DNA of 64,000 nt from Flavobacterium buctense (GTDB taxonomy: Bacteria > Bacteroidota > Bacteroidia > Flavobacteriales > Flavobacteriaceae), in contig NZ_JACTAB010000001.1 of assembly GCF_014486695.1 (NCBI RefSeq), positions 806,001 to 870,000 on the forward strand, in the 5' to 3' direction. Below are positions 36,079 to 45,151 of the stretch, piece by piece. Position 1 is the first letter of the stretch, and each line of letters opens with the position of its first letter. Both the position numbers and the translations under genes were made by a program. The notes beneath the pieces are model-generated. The model was not told the origin of the DNA, made no database searches, and worked only from the letters and a program-made list of their open reading frames with translations.

Positions 36079-36872
36079 TATGGTAGTTTTATTTTAAAAT
36101 TCTTAATTTGTTGGTTGGTAAAAATAGCTAAAATTTGGTCTTTGTAATAAAAATTTTGGAACGATTTCTCAACAATGTCGATTTCGAAAACGGTTTTCGT
36201 TTGATTGTTCAGGCAGTAGAGCGTATTGTCTTGTAAAAACAATAATTGATCACGGTCAATAATCTGGATTTTTTCAAAAGGCGGAAGGTTAGCCAACAAA
36301 GTCACTTTGCCAAAAATATCAATCGCATACCAGTTGTTGATTTCATCAATCCAATAAAAAGTATTAAAATCCGTTTGGGTGTATTTGATATTTTCTGCAA
36401 TCGGATTGCCAATGTTTTTAGACGTGTTCTTCAAGTAATCAAATAAAAGAATTTGTTGGGTTAAAGCATTGTAAATCCATAATTGATTTTGTGATGCCAT
36501 GCCTATTTTAGAAGCGAAAATGGTATTGTCAATTTCAAAAAAATTGAGTTTTTGGATTTCATTTAATTGGTTATCAAGCGTAATAAGGGTATTGAAATCT
36601 TCATAGAAAAGGACAATTTTCAGTGGATTAACATAATCAACCGAAGTAATTTTCCCCAAAGCCACATTTTTATATTCCCAGGTTTGAACTTTATCCTGCT
36701 TGATGAAAACATTGTTTTTAAGGTAGTATTTGTTGCCCAATCCATCAAAGCCCAAATAGATTTTGTCTTCTACTATTTCAGTATCAATGACAGTTGTTTT
36801 GAGTTTTGGATTTTGTCCAAAACCATGGGCAGAGATGACTAGTAATAGAAGATAAAATGTCTTTTTCATCAT
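36078..36872 (-). CDS. Exported beta-propeller-like protein of unknown function
   Basis: A 264-aa product with a signal peptide (MMKKTFYLLLLVISAHGFGQ) and a series of short beta-rich units (KIYLGFDGLGNKYYLKNN, NTLYCLNNQTKTVFEID) that read like a small propeller or WD-type repeat fold. I do not recognise a named family. Start codons at 36872 and 36869 are both possible. It is coupled to the deoxynucleoside kinase gene by a TAATG overlap, which implies shared expression but not an obvious shared job. Confidence 0.7.
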   Translation of the reverse strand: MMKKTFYLLLLVISAHGFGQNPKLKTTVIDTEIVEDKIYLGFDGLGNKYYLKNNVFIKQDKVQTWEYKNVALGKITSVDYVNPLKIVLFYEDFNTLITLDNQLNEIQKLNFFEIDNTIFASKIGMASQNQLWIYNALTQQILLFDYLKNTSKNIGNPIAENIKYTQTDFNTFYWIDEINNWYAIDIFGKVTLLANLPPFEKIQIIDRDQLLFLQDNTLYCLNNQTKTVFEIDIVEKSFQNFYYKDQILAIFTNQQIKNFKIKLP

Positions 36873-36992
36873 AAGGCTAATTTACGGTAAACCAAATTAA
36901 TTTAATGAAGTCTTACCTAATATTTTAACAAAAGATTGGTAACAGATTTCGATTACTATCGTCATATTTGTTGTATCCAAAAACCTAAAACA

Positions 36993-37886
36993 ATGAAAAA
37001 AATAGTATTCGCTTCGTTTTTAGTATTCTCTTATTTAGCTACCCATGCCCAAAAAGACTTTCAAGGGATGGCCGTTTACGAATCAAAAACCAGTACTGCC
37101 GATTTCAAATCCCGTTTTGAAGGCAACAGAGAAATTACTCCCGAAATGCAGAAAATGATTGAAGAGCGCATGAAAAAAATGTTTGAAAAGACTTTTTTTC
37201 TAAACTTCGACAAATCGGCTTCCATTTATAAAGAAGAAGAAAAGCTTGATGCTCCGGGCCAAGGTGGTGGTGGCATGAGAATGATGGCTTCCTTTATGGG
37301 CGGCGGCGGAACGTATTATAAAAATGTAAAGGACAAAACGTATAAGGTCGATAAAGAATTTATGGGCAAAGAGTTTTTGGTGAAAGATTCTTTGAAAACC
37401 TATAATTGGCAAATGAGTAGTGAAACCCGAGTGATTGGAGGTTATAATTGTTTCAAAGCTACTGCTGTAATTCCGGCAAGTAAAACGGATTTTAGAAATT
37501 TCCGCCCTAAAAAAGAAGAAGAAAAAAAAGACGATAAAGCTAAAGAAGAAACCAAAGAAGGTGCCAAAACAAGTTTTATGGATCAAATTGAGTTACCGAA
37601 AGAAATAACAATTACGGCTTGGTACACTCCGGAAATTCCGGTAAGTCAAGGTCCGGAAGGGTATTGGGGTTTACCCGGATTAATTTTGGAAGTCAATGAT
37701 GGAAAAACCACCATTCTTTGTTCTAAAATTGTTTTAAATCCAAAAGAAAAAGCTGAAATCAAAGCGCCAAGCAACGGCAAAGAAGTGACACAAAAGGAGT
37801 ATGACGAAATCGTAACTAAAAAAATGGAAGAGATGAGCGAGATGAATAATGGACGTGGCGGCTTCCAAATGAGAATGAGTAGATAA
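36993..37886 (+). CDS. GLPGLI family protein 1
   Basis: Exported 297-aa protein (ATG at 36993; signal peptide ending ATHAQ) of the Bacteroidota GLPGLI family, named for the motif present here as YWGLPGLILEVNDG. It begins KDFQGMAVYESKTS and includes a Gly/Met-rich segment (APGQGGGGMRMMASFMGGGG, about 83-102) and an acidic-basic linker of EEEKKDDKAKEETKE type. Family function is unknown; members often sit beside outer-membrane barrels as here. The next gene is a clear paralogue, 22 nt downstream. Confidence 0.87.
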   Translation: MKKIVFASFLVFSYLATHAQKDFQGMAVYESKTSTADFKSRFEGNREITPEMQKMIEERMKKMFEKTFFLNFDKSASIYKEEEKLDAPGQGGGGMRMMASFMGGGGTYYKNVKDKTYKVDKEFMGKEFLVKDSLKTYNWQMSSETRVIGGYNCFKATAVIPASKTDFRNFRPKKEEEKKDDKAKEETKEGAKTSFMDQIELPKEITITAWYTPEIPVSQGPEGYWGLPGLILEVNDGKTTILCSKIVLNPKEKAEIKAPSNGKEVTQKEYDEIVTKKMEEMSEMNNGRGGFQMRMSR

Positions 37887-37908
37887 TCAATCAACAATCA
37901 ATTTTATA

Positions 37909-38748
37909 ATGACTAAAGTTATACTTGTTTTCACTTTTTTATTCGTGGGTTTGCAATCGGAAGCACAAGAATTCCAAGGGAAAGCCGAATATTTTTGGAA
38001 ACGAATTCCAAAGAAAAAAACCGAAAAAGTACAATCGGATAAAAAAGAACCTATTGATCCAGAGTTTGAAAAGGAGATTCAAGAAGCAGTGAAAAGAGCT
38101 TCTGAGAAACAATACGTCCTAACTTTTAACAAAACAGAGTGTCTGTACGAAGAAGAGAAGGCATTGGAAAAACCTAAAAACAATTCAGATGAAATCTCTA
38201 TTTCGATTACTTACGTTTCAGCCGGCAATAAATACCTGAATACAAAAGAGCTGAGCAGTGTAGTGGAAGACAATATTTTCGGCAAAGAATTTTTAGTGGT
38301 AGAACCGTTGGTTAAGCAGGATTGGAAATTAATTGATGAAACCAAGAAAATAGGCGATTATAATTGCTTCAAAGCTGAATTAGTTATTCCTGTCAGCGAT
38401 AAGCAGCAGCAAGCCTATGAGGACTTTTTAAAAAAAGACGCCAAAAAACCGGCACTTTTTAAAATGAATAAACCCGAAGATAAAGTAGTTACCGTTTGGT
38501 ATACTCCTGAAATTCCGGTGAGTTTTGGTCCGGATAATTATTGGGGTTTACCGGGATTGATTTTAGAAGTCAATGATGGAAATGCCATTTTGTTGTGCAC
38601 TAAAGTTACCCTGAGTAACAAAGAGAAAACCAAAATTAAAGCACCAACTAAAGGAGAAAAAGTCACCCAAAACAAATTTGATGAAATCAAAAAGAAAAAA
38701 GAGGACAGCATGAAAGATGAAGACGGTGTCATTTACTTTCAACATTAA
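37909..38748 (+). CDS. GLPGLI family protein 2
   Basis: A 279-aa exported paralogue of the preceding protein: EFQGKAEYFWKRIP at the mature start and TPEIPVSFGPDNYWGLPGLI near 197-216, followed by a matching IKAP(T/S).G..VTQ C-terminal part. It lacks the Gly/Met-rich insert of its neighbour. The pair probably arose by tandem duplication. It lies 25 nt upstream of the barrel gene, so the three form a likely operon. Function unknown. Confidence 0.87.
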   Translation: MTKVILVFTFLFVGLQSEAQEFQGKAEYFWKRIPKKKTEKVQSDKKEPIDPEFEKEIQEAVKRASEKQYVLTFNKTECLYEEEKALEKPKNNSDEISISITYVSAGNKYLNTKELSSVVEDNIFGKEFLVVEPLVKQDWKLIDETKKIGDYNCFKAELVIPVSDKQQQAYEDFLKKDAKKPALFKMNKPEDKVVTVWYTPEIPVSFGPDNYWGLPGLILEVNDGNAILLCTKVTLSNKEKTKIKAPTKGEKVTQNKFDEIKKKKEDSMKDEDGVIYFQH

Positions 38749-38773
38749 TCGATAAATTATCTAAGCCTAAACA

Positions 38774-41503
38774 ATGAAAAAAACAGTACTCTTTGTATTT
38801 CTTTTTATTACAACAATTTCTTTTGCCCAAACCATCCGATTTGAAGGGACAATCCAAGACAATGCTAAAGCACCATTGGAAATGGCCAATGTTATGGCGA
38901 TGAACCAAGCGACCAAAGCCATGGATGCTTATGCCATTACCAATGATAAAGGGAAATTTTTGCTGAACTTGAAAACCAACACAACTTACACCATTAAGCT
39001 AAGTTATTTGGGCATGCAAAACAAAGAAATTATAATTACCACCAATACAGAAAACATTTCCCAAAACATCACCATGGAAAGTGGCGGCATCGAATTAGAC
39101 GGTGTCGAAATCGTACGGGAAATGCCGGTTTCTATCAAAGGCGATACGATTGTTTACAATGCCGATTCGTTTAAAACCGGAACCGAAAGAAAACTCGAAG
39201 ACGTACTGAAAAAATTACCCGGTGTAGAAGTTGATGCCGAAGGTCAGGTAAAAGTCGAGGGAAAAGCAGTGACCAAATTGATGGTGGAAGGCAAAGATTT
39301 TTTCGATGGTGATACCAAATTAGGCGTAAAAAATATACCGGCCGATGCCATAGATAAAGTGCAGGTGTTGCGTAATTACAATGAAAATTCCATCCTAAAA
39401 GGCGTGGAAAACAACCAAGATAATTTGGCCATGAACATCAAATTGAAAGAAGGAAAGAAAAACTTTTGGTTTGGAGATATGACAGCCGGAATTGGAGTTG
39501 GCCACGAAGACACACGCTATGTTGTAGCACCCAAAGCCTTTTATTACAGTCCGAAATACAGCATCAACATTATGGGGAACAGTAATAATGTGGGTCAGCA
39601 AGCTTTCACCATCCAAGATTATTTCAGGTTTAGTGGTGGTTTCAGAAATATAATGGGCAAAGGCGGCGGAAGCATCAATGTGGGAAGCAATTCACTCGGC
39701 ATTAGCTTTTTTCAAGACAATCGCGTTAAGGAAATCGAATCGCATTTTGGCGCTACTAATTTCTCCTACAATCCTTCAAAAAGTTGGAGTTTGAGCGGAT
39801 TTATTATTGCAACTTCGACCTTAGTGGACACTGAAACCAATTCAACGGTTAATATATTGCAACCCAATACTACCAATGTTTCTTCTTCTGAAATTAGAGA
39901 CGACGCAGGAAGTCAGAAAAATAATTTGGGCTTATTCAAGTTCAGCGCCACTTATAAACCATCGGCTAAATTTCAATTGGATTACGACATCTTAAACCGA
40001 ATTTCAGCGCAAAGAGAGAACAACGAACTCAACCGTCAAGTGTTTAATTACGTTTCAGGCATAAATACAGATGAAAGTGTTTTCACCTCTAAAAAGCAAG
40101 ATCCGGTAAACATCAATCAAAATTTGAGTTTTTATTATACGCCAACAGACAAACATATTTTTGCCTTCGAAAGTCAGCATTTGTACCAAAACGAAGATCC
40201 GTTGTATAATGCTAATTTAGAGTTTCAACCTTTTGACTTTTTTGGATATAATGAAAATCAAAACCGAAATGACCTTACGCAAAGCCGATTTATCAAAACC
40301 AACAAACTCGACAGCCGTTTGGATTATTACTATGTGTTAACACCAAAGACCAACTTGAATTTTACGTTGGCCAATTCGTATGTTTACCAAAGTTTAAACT
40401 CGTCCATTTTTCAACGTTTGGACGACGGAACGGTCAATACGTTAAGTGCTGCAGAAAATAACAATGACGTCAGTTATCGTTTTAATGATACTTTTTTAGG
40501 CTTTCATTTTAAATGGTTGACCGGTAAATTTACGTTTACACCCGGCGTTACTTTACACCGATTTGACTTGACCAACACCCAATTAGGCACTGATGTCAAT
40601 CAGGAAATAGTTCGTTTGTTGCCCGATTTTCAAATGATTTACCAAATAAAAAAATCGGAGACCTTAACGTATAATTTCGGAATCTCTAACAATTTTACCA
40701 ATATCAACAATTACGCCTTGGGAACGATTTTCAACAGTTACAGCAATCTGTTTTCCGGTAATCGTGATTTGGAAAATTCTGTGGTTCAAAGCCATACTTT
40801 GTCGTATCAAAAATTTAATATGTTCAACTTTGAAAACTTCGGTGGCTTTTTAAACTACACTAAAACCAACGAGGCCATCAAAACCAGAGCATTATTTGAA
40901 GGCGCAAATCAAATAGGTTCCCCTTTTAATTCGCCTTTTGGCGATGAAAATTTTTCGGCGAATGTACGTTACGGACGTTCTTTTTTAAAGTATTACAAAG
41001 CCAATGTTAGCGCCAATGTAAATTGGAGTAAGTTCTATAATATCCAAGTAAACCCATTAAATGCTGCTGAGAATATTATCGATACCGAAAGCTTTACGCA
41101 CAATTATCGTTTTAGTGCTTCCACTAATTTTAAAAATATGCCCAATGTGGAATTGGCTTATTCTTACGCGGTAAACCAATACCCAAATGACACTTTTTAC
41201 ACCGATAGTCCATCCGTTAAATTGGATTATTTCTTCTTAAAAAGTTTTTCTTTTGTAAGCGAATATGAGTTTTTTCATTATTACAACAAAGCCAAAACAG
41301 TGGATCAAGAATACGACTTTTTATCGGCTAGCTTGACTTATCAAAAAACAAAAGACAGTAAATGGGAATACAAGGTTGCCGCTACAAATATATTAAACAC
41401 CACTTCGTTAAATGACGATAGTTTCTCGCAGTTCTCTACCCGAAATTCCCAGTACCGAGTGCAACCAAGGTATATTATTTTTAGTTTAAGGTATAATTTG
41501 TAG
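38774..41503 (+). CDS. TonB-receptor-like outer-membrane beta-barrel protein
   Basis: A 909-aa exported protein: signal peptide to about FAQT, a carboxypeptidase-regulatory-like domain (about 20-110; IRFEGTIQDNAKAPLEMANV), a plug-like region (SIKGDTIVYNADSFKTGTER, LEDVLKKLPGVEVDAEGQV) and a long barrel ending YIIFSLRYNL. This matches the 'outer membrane beta-barrel' class that resembles TonB-dependent receptors; a clear N-terminal TonB box is not seen. With the two GLPGLI genes before it, it may form an envelope complex. Ligand unknown. Confidence 0.87.
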   Translation: MKKTVLFVFLFITTISFAQTIRFEGTIQDNAKAPLEMANVMAMNQATKAMDAYAITNDKGKFLLNLKTNTTYTIKLSYLGMQNKEIIITTNTENISQNITMESGGIELDGVEIVREMPVSIKGDTIVYNADSFKTGTERKLEDVLKKLPGVEVDAEGQVKVEGKAVTKLMVEGKDFFDGDTKLGVKNIPADAIDKVQVLRNYNENSILKGVENNQDNLAMNIKLKEGKKNFWFGDMTAGIGVGHEDTRYVVAPKAFYYSPKYSINIMGNSNNVGQQAFTIQDYFRFSGGFRNIMGKGGGSINVGSNSLGISFFQDNRVKEIESHFGATNFSYNPSKSWSLSGFIIATSTLVDTETNSTVNILQPNTTNVSSSEIRDDAGSQKNNLGLFKFSATYKPSAKFQLDYDILNRISAQRENNELNRQVFNYVSGINTDESVFTSKKQDPVNINQNLSFYYTPTDKHIFAFESQHLYQNEDPLYNANLEFQPFDFFGYNENQNRNDLTQSRFIKTNKLDSRLDYYYVLTPKTNLNFTLANSYVYQSLNSSIFQRLDDGTVNTLSAAENNNDVSYRFNDTFLGFHFKWLTGKFTFTPGVTLHRFDLTNTQLGTDVNQEIVRLLPDFQMIYQIKKSETLTYNFGISNNFTNINNYALGTIFNSYSNLFSGNRDLENSVVQSHTLSYQKFNMFNFENFGGFLNYTKTNEAIKTRALFEGANQIGSPFNSPFGDENFSANVRYGRSFLKYYKANVSANVNWSKFYNIQVNPLNAAENIIDTESFTHNYRFSASTNFKNMPNVELAYSYAVNQYPNDTFYTDSPSVKLDYFFLKSFSFVSEYEFFHYYNKAKTVDQEYDFLSASLTYQKTKDSKWEYKVAATNILNTTSLNDDSFSQFSTRNSQYRVQPRYIIFSLRYNL

Positions 41504-41519
41504 ATTTGTTAAAAAAAAG

Positions 41520-41792
41520 ATGACTACTGAACAAGAAGCTAAGTTGCTGAAAAGCTTAGGGATTTTTACTCTACTGGTATTTTTGCCGTTAAATATTTTT
41601 GTAATAAAAAATGACATCGTCAAATTATTAATTTTTATTCCTATTTTAGTTTTGTTTTCCATACTTTATGTTCGACAATATAAAAGAGATAAAGCGGCCA
41701 ACAAGGATTTGTCAAGATATAAAATGCTGCTTTTTTTTCTTGGAATTTCACTACTGATGTTGGTTGCGGCCTTAGTTTATCCAAGTATATAA
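41520..41792 (+). CDS. Small three-helix membrane protein
   Basis: A 90-aa protein with three hydrophobic segments (about 12-28, 35-50 and 68-86) and a basic loop YVRQYKRDKAANKD between the last two. I recognise no family. It starts 17 nt after the barrel gene and is followed by a terminator, so it is probably the last gene of the GLPGLI operon. Codon use looks like its neighbours. Confidence 0.65.
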   Translation: MTTEQEAKLLKSLGIFTLLVFLPLNIFVIKNDIVKLLIFIPILVLFSILYVRQYKRDKAANKDLSRYKMLLFFLGISLLMLVAALVYPSI

Positions 41793-41800
41793 AAAACAAA

Positions 41801-41829
41801 AAACCCAACTCATTGAGTTGGGTTTTTCT
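41801..41829. terminator. Bidirectional terminator between the small membrane gene and metK
   Basis: Stem AAAACCCAACTC / GAGTTGGGTTTT with an ATT loop and flanking A- and T-runs; genes on both sides converge on it. Confidence 0.92.
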
Positions 41830-41864
41830 TTGCGAACTTCGCGTATAACTTTGCGTCTTTGCGG

Positions 41865-41866
<2 letters not shown>
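41829..41866. repeat. CTTTGCG word array next to metK stop
   Basis: The words CTTTGCG, ACTTCGCG, ACTTTGCG and TCTTTGCGG occur in succession. The same style of array occurs before metH at 48244-48275. Such strings recur in flavobacterial intergenic DNA as I recall; function unknown. Confidence 0.6.
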
Positions 41867-43115
<1,249 letters not shown>

Positions 43116-43147
43116 AACTATATTTTAGTTTAATATTAATTTTAGTG

Positions 43148-43196
43148 AAAAAAGAGGAGATTGCTACAAAAGCTAAAGGAGAGTTTCTGCTTTAGC
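43148..43196 (-). promoter_or_regulatory. Expression-platform candidate after the metK aptamer
   Basis: On the minus strand GCTAAAG (43196-43190), the 3' end of the aptamer, can pair with CTTTAGC (43178-43172), which is followed by TTTT. Further down GCAATCTCCTCT (43164-43153) can pair with GATTGC (43218-43213) and AGAGGA (43236-43231) of the aptamer and is followed by six T. These folds exclude the aptamer fold. Confidence 0.5.
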
Positions 43197-43237
43197 ATTT
43201 TTTTACGAGGTTGCAATCAGTTCAAATTTTTCCTCTC
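43187..43237 (-). promoter_or_regulatory. SAM-II-like riboswitch aptamer in the metK 5' UTR
   Basis: Read on the minus strand: GAGAGG, AAAAATTTGAACTGATTGCA, ACCTCGT, then AAAAAAATGCTAAAGCAG. The SAM-II family has a short P1 helix closing a loop with UUUgA and UUGCAA, then an A-rich strand ending uGCUAAA; all of these are present. P1 is GAGG (43235-43232) with CCTC (43210-43207). The usual UGAUUU is altered to AAAUUU, so this may be a variant. It begins just after the predicted start site of the metK promoter. Confidence 0.65.
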
Positions 43238-43249
43238 ATTTTTCGAGTG

Positions 43250-43278
43250 CAAATGTATAAAGACTATTTAGAATACAA
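43250..43278 (-). promoter_or_regulatory. Promoter of metK
   Basis: Minus strand TTG (43278-43276), 18 nt, TACATTTG (43257-43250); consensus in both boxes and spacing. It lies about 135 nt before metK and 13 nt before the aptamer. Confidence 0.8.
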
Positions 43279-43386
43279 AAAACTATTTTGCTTTTTTTAT
43301 TTTTTTTATGATTATTTCAAAATTCTAAATACGTAGTATTTAAATATATATAAACTATTCCCAAATGTTAAATTTTCAAATTTTGT

Positions 43387-43417
43387 TTGGTCAATTGAAA
43401 AAACATTCAGAAGTTTG
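43387..43417 (+). promoter_or_regulatory. Probable promoter of the metY leader
   Basis: TTG (43387-43389), 20 nt, GAAGTTTG (43410-43417); first two positions of the -7 box deviate from TAnnTTTG. It lies 23 nt before the first leader peptide. An inverted repeat TAAATAC-GTA-GTATTTA (43326-43342) lies upstream. Confidence 0.5.
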
Positions 43418-43440
43418 CTCCATCAAATAACAACAAGAAA

Positions 43441-43509
43441 ATGAAATTAATTATTTGCAATATGTGTCGCATGATGTGGAAATCTCCGCAGAGGACGCTT
43501 ATGGCATAA
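43441..43509 (+). CDS. Met/Cys-rich leader peptide 1 of the metY attenuator
   Basis: A 22-codon ORF (ATG to TAA) with five Met and two Cys; residues 6-12 are CNMCRMM. Codons 16-18 (CCG CAG AGG) contain GCAGAGG (43488-43494), identical to the 3' arm of the terminator that follows. GCAGAGG can therefore pair with the terminator 5' arm CCTCTGC and block termination. The segment starts 12 nt after the last codon of the Met/Cys run. This is the layout of ribosome-mediated attenuation: a ribosome stalled for Met- or Cys-tRNA leaves the antiterminator free. The peptide itself has no expected function. Confidence 0.85.
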   Translation: MKLIICNMCRMMWKSPQRTLMA

Positions 43510-43536
43510 TTTTAAATTTAAAATATATCCATCAAA

Positions 43537-43564
43537 CCTCTGCCAACAGCAGAGGTTTTTTTTT
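43537..43564 (+). terminator. Attenuator terminator 1 of metY
   Basis: Stem CCTCTGC (43537-43543) / GCAGAGG (43549-43555), five-nt loop, then nine T. The competing antiterminator is GCAGAGG at 43488-43494, extended by ATGG (43501-43504) with CCAT (43529-43532). Confidence 0.9.
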
Positions 43565-43565
43565 A

Positions 43566-43640
43566 CTCTGAATTTAGTTCAGAGTCTAATGAAAAGTAAA
43601 AACAATAATTTAAAACAGATGCTGAAACGAGTTCAGCATA
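43566..43640. repeat. Short inverted repeats between attenuator 1 and attenuator 2
   Basis: Two hairpins: CTCTGAA-TTTAG-TTCAGAG (43566-43584) and GCTGAA-ACGAG-TTCAGC (43621-43637). The second resembles a dispersed flavobacterial palindrome (GCTGAAAC..GTTCAGCAT) as I remember it. It lies just ahead of leader 2 or within its longer form. Confidence 0.65.
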
Positions 43641-43645
43641 AAACA

Positions 43646-43747
43646 ATGAAAGTAACAGCAAAAAATATGATGATGAACAACCGTATGATGCACGTGATGA
43701 TGTGTTGTTGTATCGACATACCCTGTTACCAAAAGCGAAAGACGTAA
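43646..43747 (+). CDS. Met/Cys-rich leader peptide 2 of the metY attenuator
   Basis: A 33-codon ORF from the ATG at 43646; in-frame ATGs at 43619 and 43589 would lengthen it to 42 or 52 residues. It has eight Met and four Cys, with the core NMMMNNRMMHVMMCCCIDIP. Codons 28-30 (TAC CAA AAG) include CCAAAAG (43729-43735) and GAC follows at 43741. Both match the 3' arm of terminator 2 (CCAAAAGGAC) with a 5-nt insertion, so they can pair with its 5' arm. The segment begins 18 nt after the Cys run. It forms a second attenuator in series before metY. Confidence 0.87.
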   Translation: MKVTAKNMMMNNRMMHVMMCCCIDIPCYQKRKT

Positions 43748-43770
43748 TCAAAGTTTATATACTTGTTCTT

Positions 43771-43808
43771 AAAGTCCTTTTGGTAAGCCATCCAAAAGGA
43801 CTTTTTTT
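43771..43808 (+). terminator. Attenuator terminator 2 of metY
   Basis: Thirteen-bp stem AAAGTCCTTTTGG / CCAAAAGGACTTT with an 8-nt loop and seven T (43802-43808). It ends 49 nt before metY. The antiterminator partner is CCAAAAG at 43729-43735. Confidence 0.92.
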
Positions 43809-43857
43809 ATTTCCAAAAATTAATAATCTAAATAGCTAACAATTAAATTTTAAAATC

Positions 43858-45150
43858 ATGAGCACACAAAAATTCGCAACAAACGCCTTACACGCAGGAC
43901 ACGACGTTACTAAAAACGCAGGAACCAGAGCCGTTCCGATTTACCAAACGACTTCGTATGTATTCAACAATTCTGACCACGCAGCCAATCTTTTTGGTCT
44001 AGCCGAAGCCGGATTCATTTACACTCGATTAAACAATCCAACCAACGACATTTTGGAACAACGCTTAGCCGCACTCGAAGGCGGAATCGGAGCCGTGGTT
44101 ACCGCTTCTGGAACTGCAGCAATTGCTACGAGTTTATTGGTTTTGCTAAAAGCGGGTGACCACATCGTAGCCTCCAACAGTCTTTACGGCGGAACTTACA
44201 ACTTGTTGAGTGTAACCTTACCAAGATTAGGCATCACCACCACTTTCGTAGATCCGTCTAATCCTGAAAACTTTACCAAAGCCGCCCAAGAAAATACCAG
44301 AGCTTTTTTCGCAGAAAGTTTGGGCAACCCTAAACTAGATGTGCTGGATTTGAAAGCAATTTCCAAAGAAGCCAAAGGGTTTAAAGTGCCTTTCATTGTG
44401 GACAACACAGTCGCTACGCCTTATTTGTTAAACCCAATTCAACATGGTGCTGATATTGTCATTCACTCGCTAACCAAATACATTACCGGAAACGGAACTT
44501 CACTTGGCGGTGTAATCATCGATGCCGGAAACTTTGACTGGAGCAACGGGAAATTCCCTGAATTTACCGAACCATCAGCCGGTTACCACGGTTTGAAATA
44601 CTATGAAGCTTTGGGCGCAGCGTCATTCATCGCCAAAGTAAGAATTGAAGGTTTGCGCGATTTCGGTTCATCTTTAAGTCCATTTAACGCCTTCCAAACG
44701 ATTCAAGGGTTGGAAACTTTGGAAATCAGAATTAAAAAACACAGCGAAAATGCTTTGGCCTTAGCCCAATGGTTGCAAACCCAAGAAGAAGTAGCATGGG
44801 TAAATTATCCCGGATTAGAAACTTCTAAATACAAAGCTCTAGCCGATGAATATCTACCGGAAGGCAAAAGTGGCATCGTAACTTTCGGTCTGAAAGGTGG
44901 CTTTGAAGCAGCCAAGAAAGTAGCTGATGAGACTAAATTATTCTCGTTGTTAGCCAACATTGGTGACACTAAATCCTTAATCATCCATCCGGCAAGCACG
45001 ACGCACCAACAATTATCTGACGCCGAACAAGAGTCAACCGGAGTAACCAAAGACTTAATCCGTTTATCCGTTGGTTTAGAAAATATCGACGACTTGAAAG
45101 CCGATTTGAAAGAAGCCTTTGTAAAAATTAAAACCCCACAAACCGTATAA
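43858..45150 (+). CDS. metY: O-acetylhomoserine aminocarboxypropyltransferase / sulfhydrylase
   Basis: PLP enzyme of the Cys/Met metabolism family that turns O-acetylhomoserine and sulfide into homocysteine (direct sulfhydrylation). The 430-aa length and motifs fit MetY: TNDILEQRLAALEGG, VASNSLYGGTYNLL, DNTVATPYLLNPIQHGADIV and the PLP lysine K207 in HSLTKYITGNGTSLGG. The C-terminal HPASTTHQQLS is typical. Two Met/Cys-sensing attenuators precede it. It is followed 1 nt later by osmC, and metX, which makes its substrate, is just downstream. Confidence 0.97.
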   Translation: MSTQKFATNALHAGHDVTKNAGTRAVPIYQTTSYVFNNSDHAANLFGLAEAGFIYTRLNNPTNDILEQRLAALEGGIGAVVTASGTAAIATSLLVLLKAGDHIVASNSLYGGTYNLLSVTLPRLGITTTFVDPSNPENFTKAAQENTRAFFAESLGNPKLDVLDLKAISKEAKGFKVPFIVDNTVATPYLLNPIQHGADIVIHSLTKYITGNGTSLGGVIIDAGNFDWSNGKFPEFTEPSAGYHGLKYYEALGAASFIAKVRIEGLRDFGSSLSPFNAFQTIQGLETLEIRIKKHSENALALAQWLQTQEEVAWVNYPGLETSKYKALADEYLPEGKSGIVTFGLKGGFEAAKKVADETKLFSLLANIGDTKSLIIHPASTTHQQLSDAEQESTGVTKDLIRLSVGLENIDDLKADLKEAFVKIKTPQTV

Positions 45151-45151
45151 C

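Noticed and set aside
38774-41503. Assigning the barrel protein as a classical SusC or siderophore receptor
   Set aside because: No TonB box, SusD partner or siderophore gene is visible, so only the structural class is supported.
43326-43342. Inverted repeat TAAATAC-GTA-GTATTTA as a MetJ-like operator
   Set aside because: Bacteroidota are not known to me to use MetJ, and the repeat is AT-rich and upstream of the promoter; kept only as a note in the promoter entry.
43563-43751. 62-aa minus-strand frame between metK and metY
   Set aside because: It is the antisense of the second Met/Cys leader and the palindromic repeat; the plus-strand leader explains the sequence better.
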